Positions 1 to 9,912 are shown, counted from the first letter of the stretch. The stretch: DNA of 64,000 nt from an uncultured Oleiphilaceae bacterium (GCA_913060665.1 CAJXUY010000003.1:62001-126000), one strand, 5' to 3'. Translations and numbers: made by a program. The notes: generated by a model not told the origin, from the sequence alone.

Positions 1-1976
1 TTAGCTGATAAACGCCTATCTGAAAATGAGGGAGGGTAATAAAATGAAGCAAGATACCAACCCTGATCAATCGTTAGATCATTTTCACACAAATATATTG
101 GGTTCATGGATTCCAACCGCTCCGGCTGACCCGTAATTAAACGACCGACTGAGAATTCATGCTCTACATCAGCCAAGCCGCCAGAATGGTCATCATCACC
201 ATGACTGACCACCAACAACTCAATATGTGTTATTCCTTTGGCTTTTAGGTAAGGCACTAGCGATCGCTGAGCAGCGCTACCTTTACGGTAAGCCGGCCCC
301 ACGTCATATACAATAGCATTACTGCCTTTTGTCGCGACCACAGACAAACCTTGACCAACATCTAGGATAGCGATTTCTGTTTCCGTCGTTAAATCAACTG
401 AAGGCCTAAACCACAACAACAAAACGATAGTCATCACTAACCCTATTTTTGCCGAGCGCCAAACCGGGGCGATAATGATAACCACAACTAATATCGAGAG
501 CGAAGCAATGATAAGCATTGAATTGATATTAATACTTAGCGCTGTGAAGGCGTTAAAGATCTCGAGAAATAGAAACAGCAGATCAAGAGCGTGGTCCGCC
601 AACATCATTAAGTAGTCAGCAACAGGCGACGAAATAGGCAAAATGATTAATCCACTGAGGATTAACGGCACAATAATCATCCCGACTAATGGTATCGCTA
701 TAAAATTAGTGATCAATGAGGTGTAACTAACGCCAATCCCACTCGTTAATAGTACGGGCAACAGCCCTACAAATATCACCCACTGCATGTTAGCCGTAAC
801 GCTGAACCACTTAGACAATTTGGTTTCAGACTGCTTAACGTGACGAACCGTTACGAAAAACAACGTCCAAACGGCCAAAAATGACAACCAAAACCCGTAG
901 TCTAGTACCGCATTGGGGTCAACCAGCAACACAACCAACGCAGCTATAAGCAATCGGCTACTGGCTGTAATATTCTGCCGTGATAATCCGCAAGCATAGT
1001 AGACAATTAACATCACCAACGCTCGTTGGGTTGACACTAAAAAGCCAGCCATAGCCGAATAGCAAAGCGCGCACAATAACCCCAGCACGACACTAATATA
1101 ATACTGGTGTGATACAAGCTTACCCACCCAAAAAGAAGGCATCACGCTTCTGAGTAAACGCCACAACACTGAAAAAACGCCCAGAGACATACCGAAAACC
1201 AACCCAATATGAAGACCAGAAATAGCAACCAAGTGTTGCGTGCCAGTATTTTTGAATAATGCCCATGAGTTAGGATCTATGTCTCCGCGGTAACCCAGGG
1301 AAAGCGCCTTGATCAACGGTATATGAGGTAAAGTTCCTGACAGCGAGCTTAGATAGTTATTAATATCGATACGAAATGTAGCGACTTGGCACCTAATTTC
1401 AAAATCACCACATTTAGAACCTATGATTTGAAACTCGGTTGCGGTAGCCGGTTCAATTGACGACTGCTTTACATAGCCAACCGCGTTAATACCCTTTCTA
1501 AATAACCACTTTTCATAAATAAAACCATGCGGATTGACCATGCCATGAGGCCTTTTTAACCGAACAACAAATGCCTGATCGCCCACTAACAGTTTTGGCT
1601 TGTCGGTATACCACGATAACTTTAGGTGTAAACCATCAGCCAGCAGAGTTGCTTTGTGGGGGTAACGAATGGACGAGTCGCATAACTCAAAACTTATAAC
1701 AGACTGACCCTGTTTTGGTATAGAGCATACATAACCTGTCGCATGTAAATTGACACTCTCATATATCGTATCAAGCGATTTACGTTTATTCATCTCGGAA
1801 TAAGTACTTGCCCAAACAAGCGAAAGGAGAAAAAAGGCAAGCCATCTGATACGGCTCTGAAGAAAAATAGCCAACGATAGGAATACTATTAAAATACTGA
1901 ATGTTGCGGGCAACAACGTCCCCCACAAGTGGAAGGTAACAATACCTGCCACATAAGCGATCATCCATGAGCGCAT
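1..1976 (-). CDS. comEC: ComEC/Rec2 DNA-uptake channel protein, 3' part cut off by window edge
   Basis: ComEC forms the inner-membrane channel for single-stranded DNA during natural transformation. The frame is open for 658 codons from the ATG at 1976 to the window start with no stop, so the C-terminus is missing. The N-terminal part has hydrophobic helices, a soluble OB-like segment follows, and the middle carries the many membrane helices of the Competence domain. The last part is a metallo-beta-lactamase-like domain that includes DVGQG and HGDDDHSGG (about 183-207), matching the HxxxDH-type motif of the family. It follows the DUF2062 and Lol genes in the same neighbourhood as in Pseudomonas, although the DUF2062 gene is on the opposite strand here. 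Confidence 0.9.
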   Translation of the reverse strand, partial: MRSWMIAYVAGIVTFHLWGTLLPATFSILIVFLSLAIFLQSRIRWLAFFLLSLVWASTYSEMNKRKSLDTIYESVNLHATGYVCSIPKQGQSVISFELCDSSIRYPHKATLLADGLHLKLSWYTDKPKLLVGDQAFVVRLKRPHGMVNPHGFIYEKWLFRKGINAVGYVKQSSIEPATATEFQIIGSKCGDFEIRCQVATFRIDINNYLSSLSGTLPHIPLIKALSLGYRGDIDPNSWALFKNTGTQHLVAISGLHIGLVFGMSLGVFSVLWRLLRSVMPSFWVGKLVSHQYYISVVLGLLCALCYSAMAGFLVSTQRALVMLIVYYACGLSRQNITASSRLLIAALVVLLVDPNAVLDYGFWLSFLAVWTLFFVTVRHVKQSETKLSKWFSVTANMQWVIFVGLLPVLLTSGIGVSYTSLITNFIAIPLVGMIIVPLILSGLIILPISSPVADYLMMLADHALDLLFLFLEIFNAFTALSININSMLIIASLSILVVVIIIAPVWRSAKIGLVMTIVLLLWFRPSVDLTTETEIAILDVGQGLSVVATKGSNAIVYDVGPAYRKGSAAQRSLVPYLKAKGITHIELLVVSHGDDDHSGGLADVEHEFSVGRLITGQPERLESMNPIYLCENDLTIDQGWYLASFYYPPSFSDRRLSA

Positions 1977-2096
1977 ATTGGTAGTCTCTGAAGAAATAGT
2001 GATAATAATTATTAAATTTTAACTTAAATCAATAGCCAATCTAGATCGGTAACTCTAGAATTAGAGCAACCAACTTAACAATGCGCGTTATTTTAT

Positions 2097-2624
2097 ATGC
2101 CAAAGAAACTTCTTAAACGTTTTTTCCCTGACCCTCAAAAGATAAAAGAGATTAAAGCTCTTCACTTTTTAGGCGATGTTCTTCACGAGCCTAACCTTTG
2201 GCATATTAATCGACATGCGGTTTCTAAAGCATTTTTGGTCGGTATTTTCTGGTGCTTTATTCCTATCCCGTTTCAAATGGTCGTCGCTGCTGTATTCGCT
2301 ATTTGGCTTAACTGTAACCTTCCCATATCAGTCGCACTGGTCTGGATCAGCAATCCTCTCACCATACCCCCTATGTTCTATTTTAACTACTGGGTAGGCG
2401 CATCTATTTTAAACAGACCACTGATCGGAGATAAATTCGAACTAAGCTGGGCCTGGCTCGGTGAACGGGTTATTGAAGTAGGGCTACCACTCTATTTCGG
2501 CTCCGCCGTCTGCGGCATTGTATTTTCGATTATCTGCTACACAATGGTGCAGTTTTTCTGGAAAAAATCGGTTAGAAAGAACTGGCGTGAACGGCAGTTG
2601 AAACGAAGGGCGAGTAAGGGTTAA
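2097..2624 (+). CDS. DUF2062 membrane protein
   Basis: This 175-residue protein has the features of the DUF2062 family. It has a basic N-terminus, a central pair of hydrophobic helices with the family's typical NPLT-like turn (residues about 83-86, SNPLTIPP), and a third hydrophobic segment before a very basic C-terminal tail. The family is found beside lolCDE and comEC in many gammaproteobacteria, and its biochemical role is unknown. The gene points towards lolD and is separated from its end by a short spacer. The ATG at 2097 gives the usual family length. Confidence 0.8.
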   Translation: MPKKLLKRFFPDPQKIKEIKALHFLGDVLHEPNLWHINRHAVSKAFLVGIFWCFIPIPFQMVVAAVFAIWLNCNLPISVALVWISNPLTIPPMFYFNYWVGASILNRPLIGDKFELSWAWLGERVIEVGLPLYFGSAVCGIVFSIICYTMVQFFWKKSVRKNWRERQLKRRASKG

Positions 2625-2681
2625 TTTATTGCCCACCCCCTGACTCTGCTTCGCTTCATCACGGCTACTAGTGATGCATAA

Positions 2682-3377
2682 TTAGCAGTTGACGGCTGTG
2701 ATATCTTTTAGGGATTTATCTTCTAAGTGCATGACCCTGTCCATCTTCTTCGCTAATGCCAAGTCATGGGTCACTACCACAAAGCTCGTCTTGAGCTGGT
2801 CTTTTAACTCCATGATGAGCTGCTGCACATTATCAGCTGTTCCTTCATCAAGATTCCCAGTAGGCTCATCCATCAGTACGCACTTTGGGTCATTGACCAG
2901 TGCTCTGGCTATTGCAACACGCTGACGTTCGCCACCTGACAATTCTGAGGGCTTATGGCCAACACGTTCAGATAAGCCCACTCTATCAAGTAGTTCTTTT
3001 GACTTTTTAATCGCTGAATCTTTTGGTATTTTACCAATCAGCAGCGGCATACACACATTTTCGAGCGCTGTAAATTCTGGTAGCAAGTGATGAAACTGAT
3101 AAACAAACCCGAGATATTCATTGCGGATACGGCCTTTTTTACGCTCAGTGAGCGCATGCACATCATGACCATTTACCCAAACGCAACCACCATTAGGCTT
3201 ATCCAACCCTCCAAGAAGGTTTAACAAGGTTGTTTTACCTGAACCGGAGCTACCTAAGATAGCGACCGACTCACCCTCTTCTAAGACAAAATCTACCGAG
3301 TCAAATATCGAAAGCTTGCCTTTCCCTTCTTTATAGGACTTTGATAACTTCTCAGCCCGAATTATCTGATTACTCAT
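2682..3377 (-). CDS. lolD: Lipoprotein-releasing ABC transporter ATP-binding protein LolD
   Basis: LolD is the ATPase that powers release of outer-membrane lipoproteins from the inner membrane to LolA. The 231-residue protein has a Walker A motif GSSGSGKT (residues 42-49), the signature LSGGE (146-150) and Walker B VLMDE (167-171). The segment around 88-100 (YLGFVYQFHHLLPEF) is the LolD-type Q-loop region. It overlaps the upstream permease gene by 8 bases, so the two are translationally coupled. No second permease gene follows it. Confidence 0.95.
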   Translation of the reverse strand: MSNQIIRAEKLSKSYKEGKGKLSIFDSVDFVLEEGESVAILGSSGSGKTTLLNLLGGLDKPNGGCVWVNGHDVHALTERKKGRIRNEYLGFVYQFHHLLPEFTALENVCMPLLIGKIPKDSAIKKSKELLDRVGLSERVGHKPSELSGGERQRVAIARALVNDPKCVLMDEPTGNLDEGTADNVQQLIMELKDQLKTSFVVVTHDLALAKKMDRVMHLEDKSLKDITAVNC

Positions 3378-4611
3378 ATCTCAAGGCCTCCGCAGGGTCA
3401 ACCTTTGATGCCCGCCATGCTGGATAGATAGTCGCTAGAACGCTCATCATAAAGCCTGCCCCACATACCATAAAAACATCACTCCAAAGCAGTTGTGATG
3501 GGAGGTAACTAATGAAATAGACATCAGCATTTAAGAATTGGTGACCTGCAACTGTTTCGATCCACTTGATAATGGAGCTTACATTTAATGAAAGAAGTAT
3601 TCCCGCTGCCGTACCAAGCAAGTTACCAATCAAACCAATAAAGGTACCCTGCATGATAAATATGGCCATAATTGCGCTAGGGCTGGCCCCCATGGTTCTC
3701 AGGATCGCAATGTCCGACTTCTTATCGGTGACAACCATCACTAAGGTTGAAACAATATTAAATGCCGCAACCGCAACAATCATCATTAACAACAGACCAA
3801 TCATCGTCTTTTCCATCTTTATGGCCTGAAATAAATTTCCATGAGTCCTGGTCCAGTCGCTACTAAAATAACCCGCAGGTAGATCTTTAGCAATTTCATT
3901 GGCGATCATCGGCGCTTTGAACAGATCAATCATTTTAAGGCGGATGCCGTGGACTTCGTTAGTAAGTCTCAGTACTTTTGCCGCATCATTGATATGCACC
4001 AGCGTTAAGGTGCTATCTAAGTCTGCGCCTACTTTAAAAATACCCTTAACCTTAAAGCGTTTGAGTCTAGGGAACACTCCGGCAGGTGTAATAGATGCTT
4101 CGGGCAATACGATGGTGATTTTATCGCCTACGTCTACTCGTAGATAACTGGCAAGTAGATTGCCAATAACAATGCCAAACTCACCTGCTTTTAAGTCATG
4201 AATCGAACCTGCCACCATATGATCAGAGATGATCGAAACCTCATCCTCCTCATCAGGCAATATGCCGTTCATCAAAACACCGCGAACCCCACTGCCATGA
4301 GTTACCATCCCTTGAGCCTTTATAAAGGGCGCTGCAGCAATGATATCGGGCCTTTTAGTCGCAAGCGCATCAATGGATTGCCAATCCTCCATATTGCCAT
4401 AGTGCTTAATGACTGCATGGGGCACCATGCCTAGGATGCGTTCTTTAAGTTCACGGTCAAATCCGTTCATGACAGACATAACCGTAATTAGCACCGCCAC
4501 CCCCAACGTCAAACCGATCATTGAAGTCAGCGATATAAAGGAGATAAAGTGGTTACTGCGCTTTGCGGCTGTATAGCGTAAGCCGATAAATATAGGATAA
4601 GGTCTAAACAT
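3370..4611 (-). CDS. lolC: Lipoprotein-releasing ABC transporter permease, LolC/LolE family
   Basis: This is the membrane subunit of the lipoprotein release complex. The 413-residue protein has one N-terminal membrane helix (about 20-48), a large periplasmic domain, and three C-terminal helices, which is the LolC/E topology. The segment MGASPSAIMAIFIMQG is the cytoplasmic coupling helix that contacts LolD, and the C-terminus ends PAEALRYE as in the family. E. coli and Pseudomonas have both lolC and lolE here, but only one permease gene is present, which suggests a homodimeric LolF-type arrangement or a second copy elsewhere. Confidence 0.92.
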   Translation of the reverse strand: MFRPYPIFIGLRYTAAKRSNHFISFISLTSMIGLTLGVAVLITVMSVMNGFDRELKERILGMVPHAVIKHYGNMEDWQSIDALATKRPDIIAAAPFIKAQGMVTHGSGVRGVLMNGILPDEEDEVSIISDHMVAGSIHDLKAGEFGIVIGNLLASYLRVDVGDKITIVLPEASITPAGVFPRLKRFKVKGIFKVGADLDSTLTLVHINDAAKVLRLTNEVHGIRLKMIDLFKAPMIANEIAKDLPAGYFSSDWTRTHGNLFQAIKMEKTMIGLLLMMIVAVAAFNIVSTLVMVVTDKKSDIAILRTMGASPSAIMAIFIMQGTFIGLIGNLLGTAAGILLSLNVSSIIKWIETVAGHQFLNADVYFISYLPSQLLWSDVFMVCGAGFMMSVLATIYPAWRASKVDPAEALRYE

Positions 4612-4765
4612 GGCGAAATTAGAACATACATAAATTCAAAACAATAGACCTTTACTTTTAAAAATAAGTGTTAAACTTTAGTAATAAGAAAATCGTTAAA
4701 CGTGTCTCTATTATGAGTGCTAATATTCGAACCCATAAATCAAGCAGATTTTGGTACTAAGCGTT

Positions 4766-5332
4766 ATGTCAAATCAAGCAGCCATTGAACGCCGTCAGTT
4801 TTATCGAGTAAGTGATAAAGCTCTCGTGGATATTAAAATACTAGACGATATCCACGCCGACCCTGAGTCGCAATTTGAACTAACACCTACTTTCTCTGTA
4901 CTTCGGGAATTTCACCAACTTGATGTAGAGTCGAAACACCTACTTCGTCAAATAAGCGATAAAGACAAAAGCCTTGGCTTATATTTAAAATCATTAAATT
5001 CAAAGCTTGACGCTCTTGCACGAGGTGTTGCGCTTAACAATCGCTCTATCGATGAAACACGCTTAAGCGAAATTAACCTTAGCGAAGGCGGTGTATCAAT
5101 TAATCTGAGCCAGCAATTACCAAACAACACTCCTGTAGCCATTCAATTCGTACTTCTGCCTTCGTTTACCAGCCTGGTACTGAAAGGACAAGTGGTTAGC
5201 TCAGATCAAAATGACAATGATTACACCTCTCACATTCAATTTTATGAACTCGATAGCTTTAATCAACAGTTGATCGCCCGACACATTATTCGTAAACAAA
5301 GTCGTGACAGAAAAGTTATCGGTATTCGATAG
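4766..5332 (+). CDS. PilZ-domain protein, candidate c-di-GMP effector
   Basis: The 188-residue product starts with ERRQFYRV (about residues 8-15), the arginine-rich c-di-GMP contact of PilZ domains. In its C-terminal half it has NLSEGGVSINL, matching the second PilZ motif (D/N)xSxxG. The arginine motif is separated from the rest by about 85 residues of helical sequence, so the PilZ fold is interrupted or the region is an extra helical insert. I chose the ATG at 4766; a TTG five codons upstream is possible but has no better ribosome site. The target is unknown. The adjacent exported protein gene lies 41 bases downstream. Confidence 0.75.
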   Translation: MSNQAAIERRQFYRVSDKALVDIKILDDIHADPESQFELTPTFSVLREFHQLDVESKHLLRQISDKDKSLGLYLKSLNSKLDALARGVALNNRSIDETRLSEINLSEGGVSINLSQQLPNNTPVAIQFVLLPSFTSLVLKGQVVSSDQNDNDYTSHIQFYELDSFNQQLIARHIIRKQSRDRKVIGIR

Positions 5333-5373
5333 CCTTATTCAATTTCCACGTCATCATTATTAGCAGGTGCTTC

Positions 5374-5697
5374 ATGCGTAAAACATCAATTCTACTTGTA
5401 TCAGGCCTAATAACGGCATGTTTGTTTTCTAGCCTAAGTTATTCAGAAACGATTAAAATCGGTTTATCTGAACAAGCAGAAGAAAACAAAAACATAAACC
5501 GCCCAAAAGTCGGTATGTCTATGGAAACAGTCAAGTCTTACTTTGGGAACCCTAATACGGTTAGCGGTCCCACAGGAAAACCCGCCATATATCAGTGGAA
5601 ATATGCTGACTTTACGGTGTATTTTGAGGGAGAATCCGTAATTCATAGCGTTCTCCACCCATCAAAAGCTGAAAAGAAGCAAAATAAACAACCCTAA
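5374..5697 (+). CDS. Small exported protein of unknown function
   Basis: The 107-residue product starts with a basic residue pair and a hydrophobic stretch ending SLSYSET, a likely signal peptide cleaved near residue 24. The mature part contains VGMSMETVKSYFGNP followed by beta-strand sequence (YQWKYADFTVYFE). This resembles the small SmpA/BamE-like fold found in periplasmic or lipid-anchored proteins, but there is no lipobox cysteine at the cleavage point. The C-terminus is short, charged and rich in lysine. It lies just after the PilZ gene and may share its transcript. The function is not known. Confidence 0.65.
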   Translation: MRKTSILLVSGLITACLFSSLSYSETIKIGLSEQAEENKNINRPKVGMSMETVKSYFGNPNTVSGPTGKPAIYQWKYADFTVYFEGESVIHSVLHPSKAEKKQNKQP

Positions 5698-5942
5698 CAC
5701 CGTAAAGGACTCACCAGCATGTTATTTTGCTGATCTGGCTAGATTAAGCCCTAGACTGGCTTCTAATACTTGAAAAAGTGGATCACCTTTACCTACAACT
5801 AGTAAAAGAGATTTTAAAACAAGAATCGTTGACTATCGCCTGCGCTGATGCATCAAAGACCAAACATCGGGACCCAAGAATCGACGTATATGACCTTATC
5901 ACGCAACGATTCATAGATTAGAGTCATTTAGGGCGAGATTTA
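5698..5942 (+). other. Gene-poor stretch with a 47-codon open frame, possible gene remnant
   Basis: Between the exported protein and the MoxR gene, a frame is open from a stop near 5744 to a stop at 5919-5921. Its only plausible start is a GTG at 5778, giving 47 codons. The peptide has a protein-like composition (LYLQLVKEILKQES, then DPRIDVYDLITQRFID) but no clear ribosome site and no ATG. It may be the end of a decayed gene or chance. No terminator or promoter is evident. Confidence 0.3.
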
Positions 5943-6887
5943 ATGAGTACTTATACTAAATTCAATAAAAAGGTGATTATGTCTTCCCCCTTAAAGCAAA
6001 CGATTAACACGTTAAACACTGTATTACTGGGGAAGGAGCATCAGGTCAAACTCTCACTGACTTGCCTATTGGCAAGGGGTCACCTGCTCATTGAAGATAT
6101 TCCGGGGCTGGGTAAAACAACGCTATCTCACGCACTCGCTAATTGTCTTGGCCTGAGCTACAACCGCATACAGTTTACCAGTGACCTACTACCTTCAGAC
6201 TTATTGGGCATTAATATATTTGATAAGAACAAAGCCGAGTTTATATTCCACCCTGGCCCTGTGTTTTCGCAACTTGTCTTAGCAGATGAAATAAATAGAG
6301 CGACACCCAAAGCACAAAGTGCACTGCTTGAAGCGATGGAGGAGCGCCAAGTGACAATTGAAGGCGTAACTAGGCCTCTGCCATCACCATTCTTTGTGAT
6401 AGCCACCCAAAACCCTTTAGAGCAATCTGGTACCTATCCGTTGCCAGAATCTCAACTTGATCGTTTTTTGATGAGAGTCAGCTTAGGGTACCCCGCACCA
6501 CAATCTGAAAAAGAGCTTCTACTAGGGGTTGATAGAAGAGATATTATTAAAGAACTAAGCGCAACTCTGCCCTATGACACCCTATTATCCCTGCAACAAC
6601 AAGTGGATAACATTACTGCAACTGAACCATTAATTGGCTATATACAACGTATAATTTTATACACCCGAGAAAACGCTCCTTATGGTCACGGTTTATCCCC
6701 AAGAGGTGGATTAGCGTTGCTTAAAGCGGCTAAAGCCTGGGCATTGGTAGAGGGTAGAAATAGTGTATTGCCTGACGACATTCAAGCGGTACTGCCCAGC
6801 GTGGTTGAACATCGATTAGGCGCCAGCGGCAGTGGGATTAATCAATCCACTTCAAATAAAATTATTCAAGCCGTTGATATTTTCTAA
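5943..6887 (+). CDS. MoxR-family AAA+ ATPase
   Basis: MoxR ATPases are chaperone-like AAA+ proteins that assist assembly or metal loading of partner complexes. The product has Walker A GLGKTT (about residue 57), Walker B LADEINR, the MoxR hallmark ATPKAQSALLEAMEERQVT, the sensor ATQNPLEQSGTYPLPESQLDRF, and a C-terminal lid with HGLSPRGGLALLKAAKA. The length of 314 (or 302 from the ATG at 5979, which follows AAGGTG) fits the family. MoxR genes normally precede DUF58 and von Willebrand factor A genes, but here the next gene is trxB, 87 bases on. The partner is therefore not visible. Confidence 0.88.
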   Translation: MSTYTKFNKKVIMSSPLKQTINTLNTVLLGKEHQVKLSLTCLLARGHLLIEDIPGLGKTTLSHALANCLGLSYNRIQFTSDLLPSDLLGINIFDKNKAEFIFHPGPVFSQLVLADEINRATPKAQSALLEAMEERQVTIEGVTRPLPSPFFVIATQNPLEQSGTYPLPESQLDRFLMRVSLGYPAPQSEKELLLGVDRRDIIKELSATLPYDTLLSLQQQVDNITATEPLIGYIQRIILYTRENAPYGHGLSPRGGLALLKAAKAWALVEGRNSVLPDDIQAVLPSVVEHRLGASGSGINQSTSNKIIQAVDIF

Positions 6888-6968
6888 TATTGAACCCATC
6901 TATGATCTTAGTGCAAAAACGATTATTATCGCATCATCTGCTAGATCAACATTATTTGGAGAAGATAG

Positions 6969-7925
<957 letters not shown>

Positions 7926-7964
7926 GGTTTAACACTCTTACAAAAGAAATATTTTGAAAACTCA

Positions 7965-7994
7965 ATGTAGGTCGGGCTAAAACCCCACCTACAT
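7965..7994. repeat. Hairpin downstream of trxB, REP-like
   Basis: An inverted repeat with an 8-base stem ATGTAGGT/ACCTACAT closes over inner GGG and CCC runs. It sits 40 bases after trxB and 39 before aat. There is no T-tract, so it is more likely an mRNA-stabilising or REP-type element than a simple terminator. I saw no second copy in the window. Confidence 0.5.
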
Positions 7995-8032
7995 CCTCCC
8001 CAGAAAACAGTTACATACCCTATTGAATAGTT

Positions 8033-8752
8033 ATGTCCCAAATCCCTTGGCTTGAAGACTCCTTGGAGTTCCCTAAACTAGCCACAGCTCTAACAGATCC
8101 AGACGGTTTACTCGCAGCCGGTGGAGACCTCTCACCTGAACGAATTGTTGCGGCCTACAAAAAAGGCATTTTCCCTTGGTTTAGTGATGATCAACCCATA
8201 CTTTGGTGGTCTCCAGACCCTAGGTGTGTGGTTTTTCCGGAAAAACTACATATATCCAAAAGCCTCAGAAAGAAGCTCAATAAACAACCATTTAAAGTTA
8301 CATTTGACCGGGACTTCCCCTCTGTTATTCAATGCTGCGCAAACAGCCGAGGCGAAGAAGCCGGAACATGGATAACAGACGATATGCTCGAAGCCTATAT
8401 CGAATTACATCACCTGGGTTTCGCCCACTCTGTCGAGGTATGGAGTGGAAATCAGCTCGTTGGAGGACTCTACGGTCTAGCTATTGGTCGATGCTTCTTT
8501 GGTGAATCAATGTTTTCATCGGCAACAGACGCTTCCAAAATTGCATTTGTGTATCTTGCCAACCAACTCAAAGCCTGGAACTACCACATCATAGATTGCC
8601 AAGTCGAAAACCCTCATTTGTTAACACTCGGTGCAGAAACTATTCAACGTTCAAAATTTCAAACTATACTTGAGACAAACATCGGCGAAACACCTTCTGC
8701 TCATCAATGGGAATTCGACTGGCAATGGGTTAAAGGTGATTCACACCATTAA
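8033..8752 (+). CDS. aat: Leucyl/phenylalanyl-tRNA--protein transferase
   Basis: Aat adds Leu or Phe from aminoacyl-tRNA to proteins with N-terminal Lys or Arg, making them substrates for ClpS/ClpAP. The 239-residue product has the family's N-terminal FPxxxxAxxxPDGLLAAGGDLSPERIVAAYKKGIFPW, then WWSPDPRCVVFPE, and the catalytic region with HSVEVWSGNQLVGGLYGLAIGRCFFGESMFS. The length is typical. It is followed 26 bases later by bpt, which supplies the acidic-residue branch of the same pathway. Confidence 0.97.
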   Translation: MSQIPWLEDSLEFPKLATALTDPDGLLAAGGDLSPERIVAAYKKGIFPWFSDDQPILWWSPDPRCVVFPEKLHISKSLRKKLNKQPFKVTFDRDFPSVIQCCANSRGEEAGTWITDDMLEAYIELHHLGFAHSVEVWSGNQLVGGLYGLAIGRCFFGESMFSSATDASKIAFVYLANQLKAWNYHIIDCQVENPHLLTLGAETIQRSKFQTILETNIGETPSAHQWEFDWQWVKGDSHH

Positions 8753-8778
8753 ACACCGTAATAAGAGAGTCGTTATCA

Positions 8779-9492
8779 GTGTCTAGCCTTCAAACACTCA
8801 TTTTCTATGCGACCCCAGAGCACGACTGTAGCTATCTGGAGGGAAATCAGGCGACAACCATGTTTGTCGACCCAAAAGCTAAAATAGACCAGTCACTCTA
8901 CTCCAAACTATCTGTATTAGGGTTCAGAAGGAGCGGAAACCATTATTATCGCCCGCACTGTAGTGGCTGTAACGCCTGTATTCCTCTCAGGGTACCCATC
9001 AAGGACTTTGCTCTTAGCCGAAATCAAAAACGAAATATCAAAAAAAACCTAGGCCTTGAAATATCAATTACGCCGCCTGAGTTTTATCAAAAACATTACG
9101 ACTTATATGAACGGTATATTATCGCCCGTCATGCCGATGGTGACATGTACCCACCCAGTGAAGAACAGTACCGGTCTTTTCTAGTTGAAAGTAACCCAAG
9201 TACTTTTTTTGTAGAGTTTAAGTACAAAGGTGAATTGGTCGGAGTGTCTGTTGTAGACCAACTAGATGACGGGCTATCTTCAGTCTATACGTATTTCGAC
9301 CCAGATGTATCTGATCGAAGCCTCGGCGTATATTCTGTTTTATGGCAAATAGACGAATGCAAGCGGCGATCACTTGAATATCTTTATCTTGGATACTGGG
9401 TAAAAAACTGTCGCAAGATGGAATATAAAACGCGTTATAAGCCGGTAGAATATCTTATAAACAACAAATGGGTTCGCCAAGAAAGCCAATAA
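8779..9492 (+). CDS. bpt: Aspartate/glutamate leucyltransferase (bacterial protein transferase)
   Basis: Bpt transfers leucine from leucyl-tRNA to proteins with N-terminal Asp or Glu, creating N-degrons for ClpS. The 237-residue product starts at a GTG and has the ATE-family N-terminal cluster [19 protein letters not shown], then the [14 protein letters not shown] cysteine pair region and the C-terminal GNAT-like fold with [22 protein letters not shown]. The size and the pairing with aat, infA and clpA match Pseudomonas and Vibrio. Confidence 0.93.
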   Translation: MSSLQTLIFYATPEHDCSYLEGNQATTMFVDPKAKIDQSLYSKLSVLGFRRSGNHYYRPHCSGCNACIPLRVPIKDFALSRNQKRNIKKNLGLEISITPPEFYQKHYDLYERYIIARHADGDMYPPSEEQYRSFLVESNPSTFFVEFKYKGELVGVSVVDQLDDGLSSVYTYFDPDVSDRSLGVYSVLWQIDECKRRSLEYLYLGYWVKNCRKMEYKTRYKPVEYLINNKWVRQESQ

Positions 9493-9510
9493 ACCATTTA
9501 ATCAACAAAT

Positions 9511-9542
9511 ATTTTGCCTATTGAATCTATTTCAGGCAAAAT
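9511..9542 (+). repeat. Inverted repeat between bpt and infA
   Basis: ATTTTGCCT (9511-9519) and AGGCAAAAT (9534-9542) are perfect 9-base complements around a 14-base loop. A T-rich stretch follows only after some bases, so it is a weak terminator for bpt or a structure in the infA leader. Confidence 0.45.
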
Positions 9543-9560
9543 GTCGCTCTTTTCAGGCCG

Positions 9561-9575
9561 TGGTCAATTTGACCA
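9561..9575. promoter_or_regulatory. Palindrome TGGTCAAtTTGACCA in the infA leader
   Basis: A 15-base perfect palindrome with one central base lies 39 bases before the infA start. It could be an operator or a small leader hairpin. I do not recognise a known regulator for it. Confidence 0.35.
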
Positions 9576-9613
9576 TTGCTTCTGACAGATTTGTTGAACG
9601 AGGTTTTTGCTTA

Positions 9614-9832
9614 ATGGCGAAGGAAGACGTGATCGAAATGGAAGGGACAATTGTCGATACCCTTCCAAACACCATGTTTCGTGTAGAACTGGAAAACGGC
9701 CACATCGTAACGGCTCACATTTCCGGTAAGATGAGAAAGAATTATATTCGAATTCTGACGGGCGATAAGGTGAAAGTAGAATTGACCCCTTACGATCTTA
9801 GTAAAGGGCGTATCGTCTACAGAGCACGCTAG
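9614..9832 (+). CDS. infA: Translation initiation factor IF-1
   Basis: IF-1 binds the ribosomal A site during initiation. The product from the ATG at 9614 is exactly 72 residues, starting [13 protein letters not shown] and ending [10 protein letters not shown], which is the near-invariant family sequence with a single S1/OB domain. A frame extension further upstream is not part of the protein, because the family always starts at this MAKE. GAGG lies 11 bases before the ATG. A strong terminator follows the gene. Confidence 0.98.
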   Translation: MAKEDVIEMEGTIVDTLPNTMFRVELENGHIVTAHISGKMRKNYIRILTGDKVKVELTPYDLSKGRIVYRAR

Positions 9833-9865
9833 TTCTTAGTTGAACGTGTTGCAGCGGTTAGAATT

Positions 9866-9897
9866 AAAAAAGGGTGCTTTCGCACCCTTTTTCTTTT
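9866..9897. terminator. Bidirectional terminator between infA and clpA
   Basis: AAAAAGGGTGC and GCACCCTTTTT form a GC-centred stem with a tetraloop-size gap, flanked by A and T runs. It can stop infA transcription on the plus strand and clpA transcription on the minus strand. Confidence 0.9.
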
Positions 9898-9912
9898 TAC
9901 TTGTATTCTTAC

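Noticed and set aside
1786-1968. A 60-codon minus-strand frame near 1.9 kb
   Set aside because: It lies in another frame of the comEC start region, and comEC explains the sequence better.
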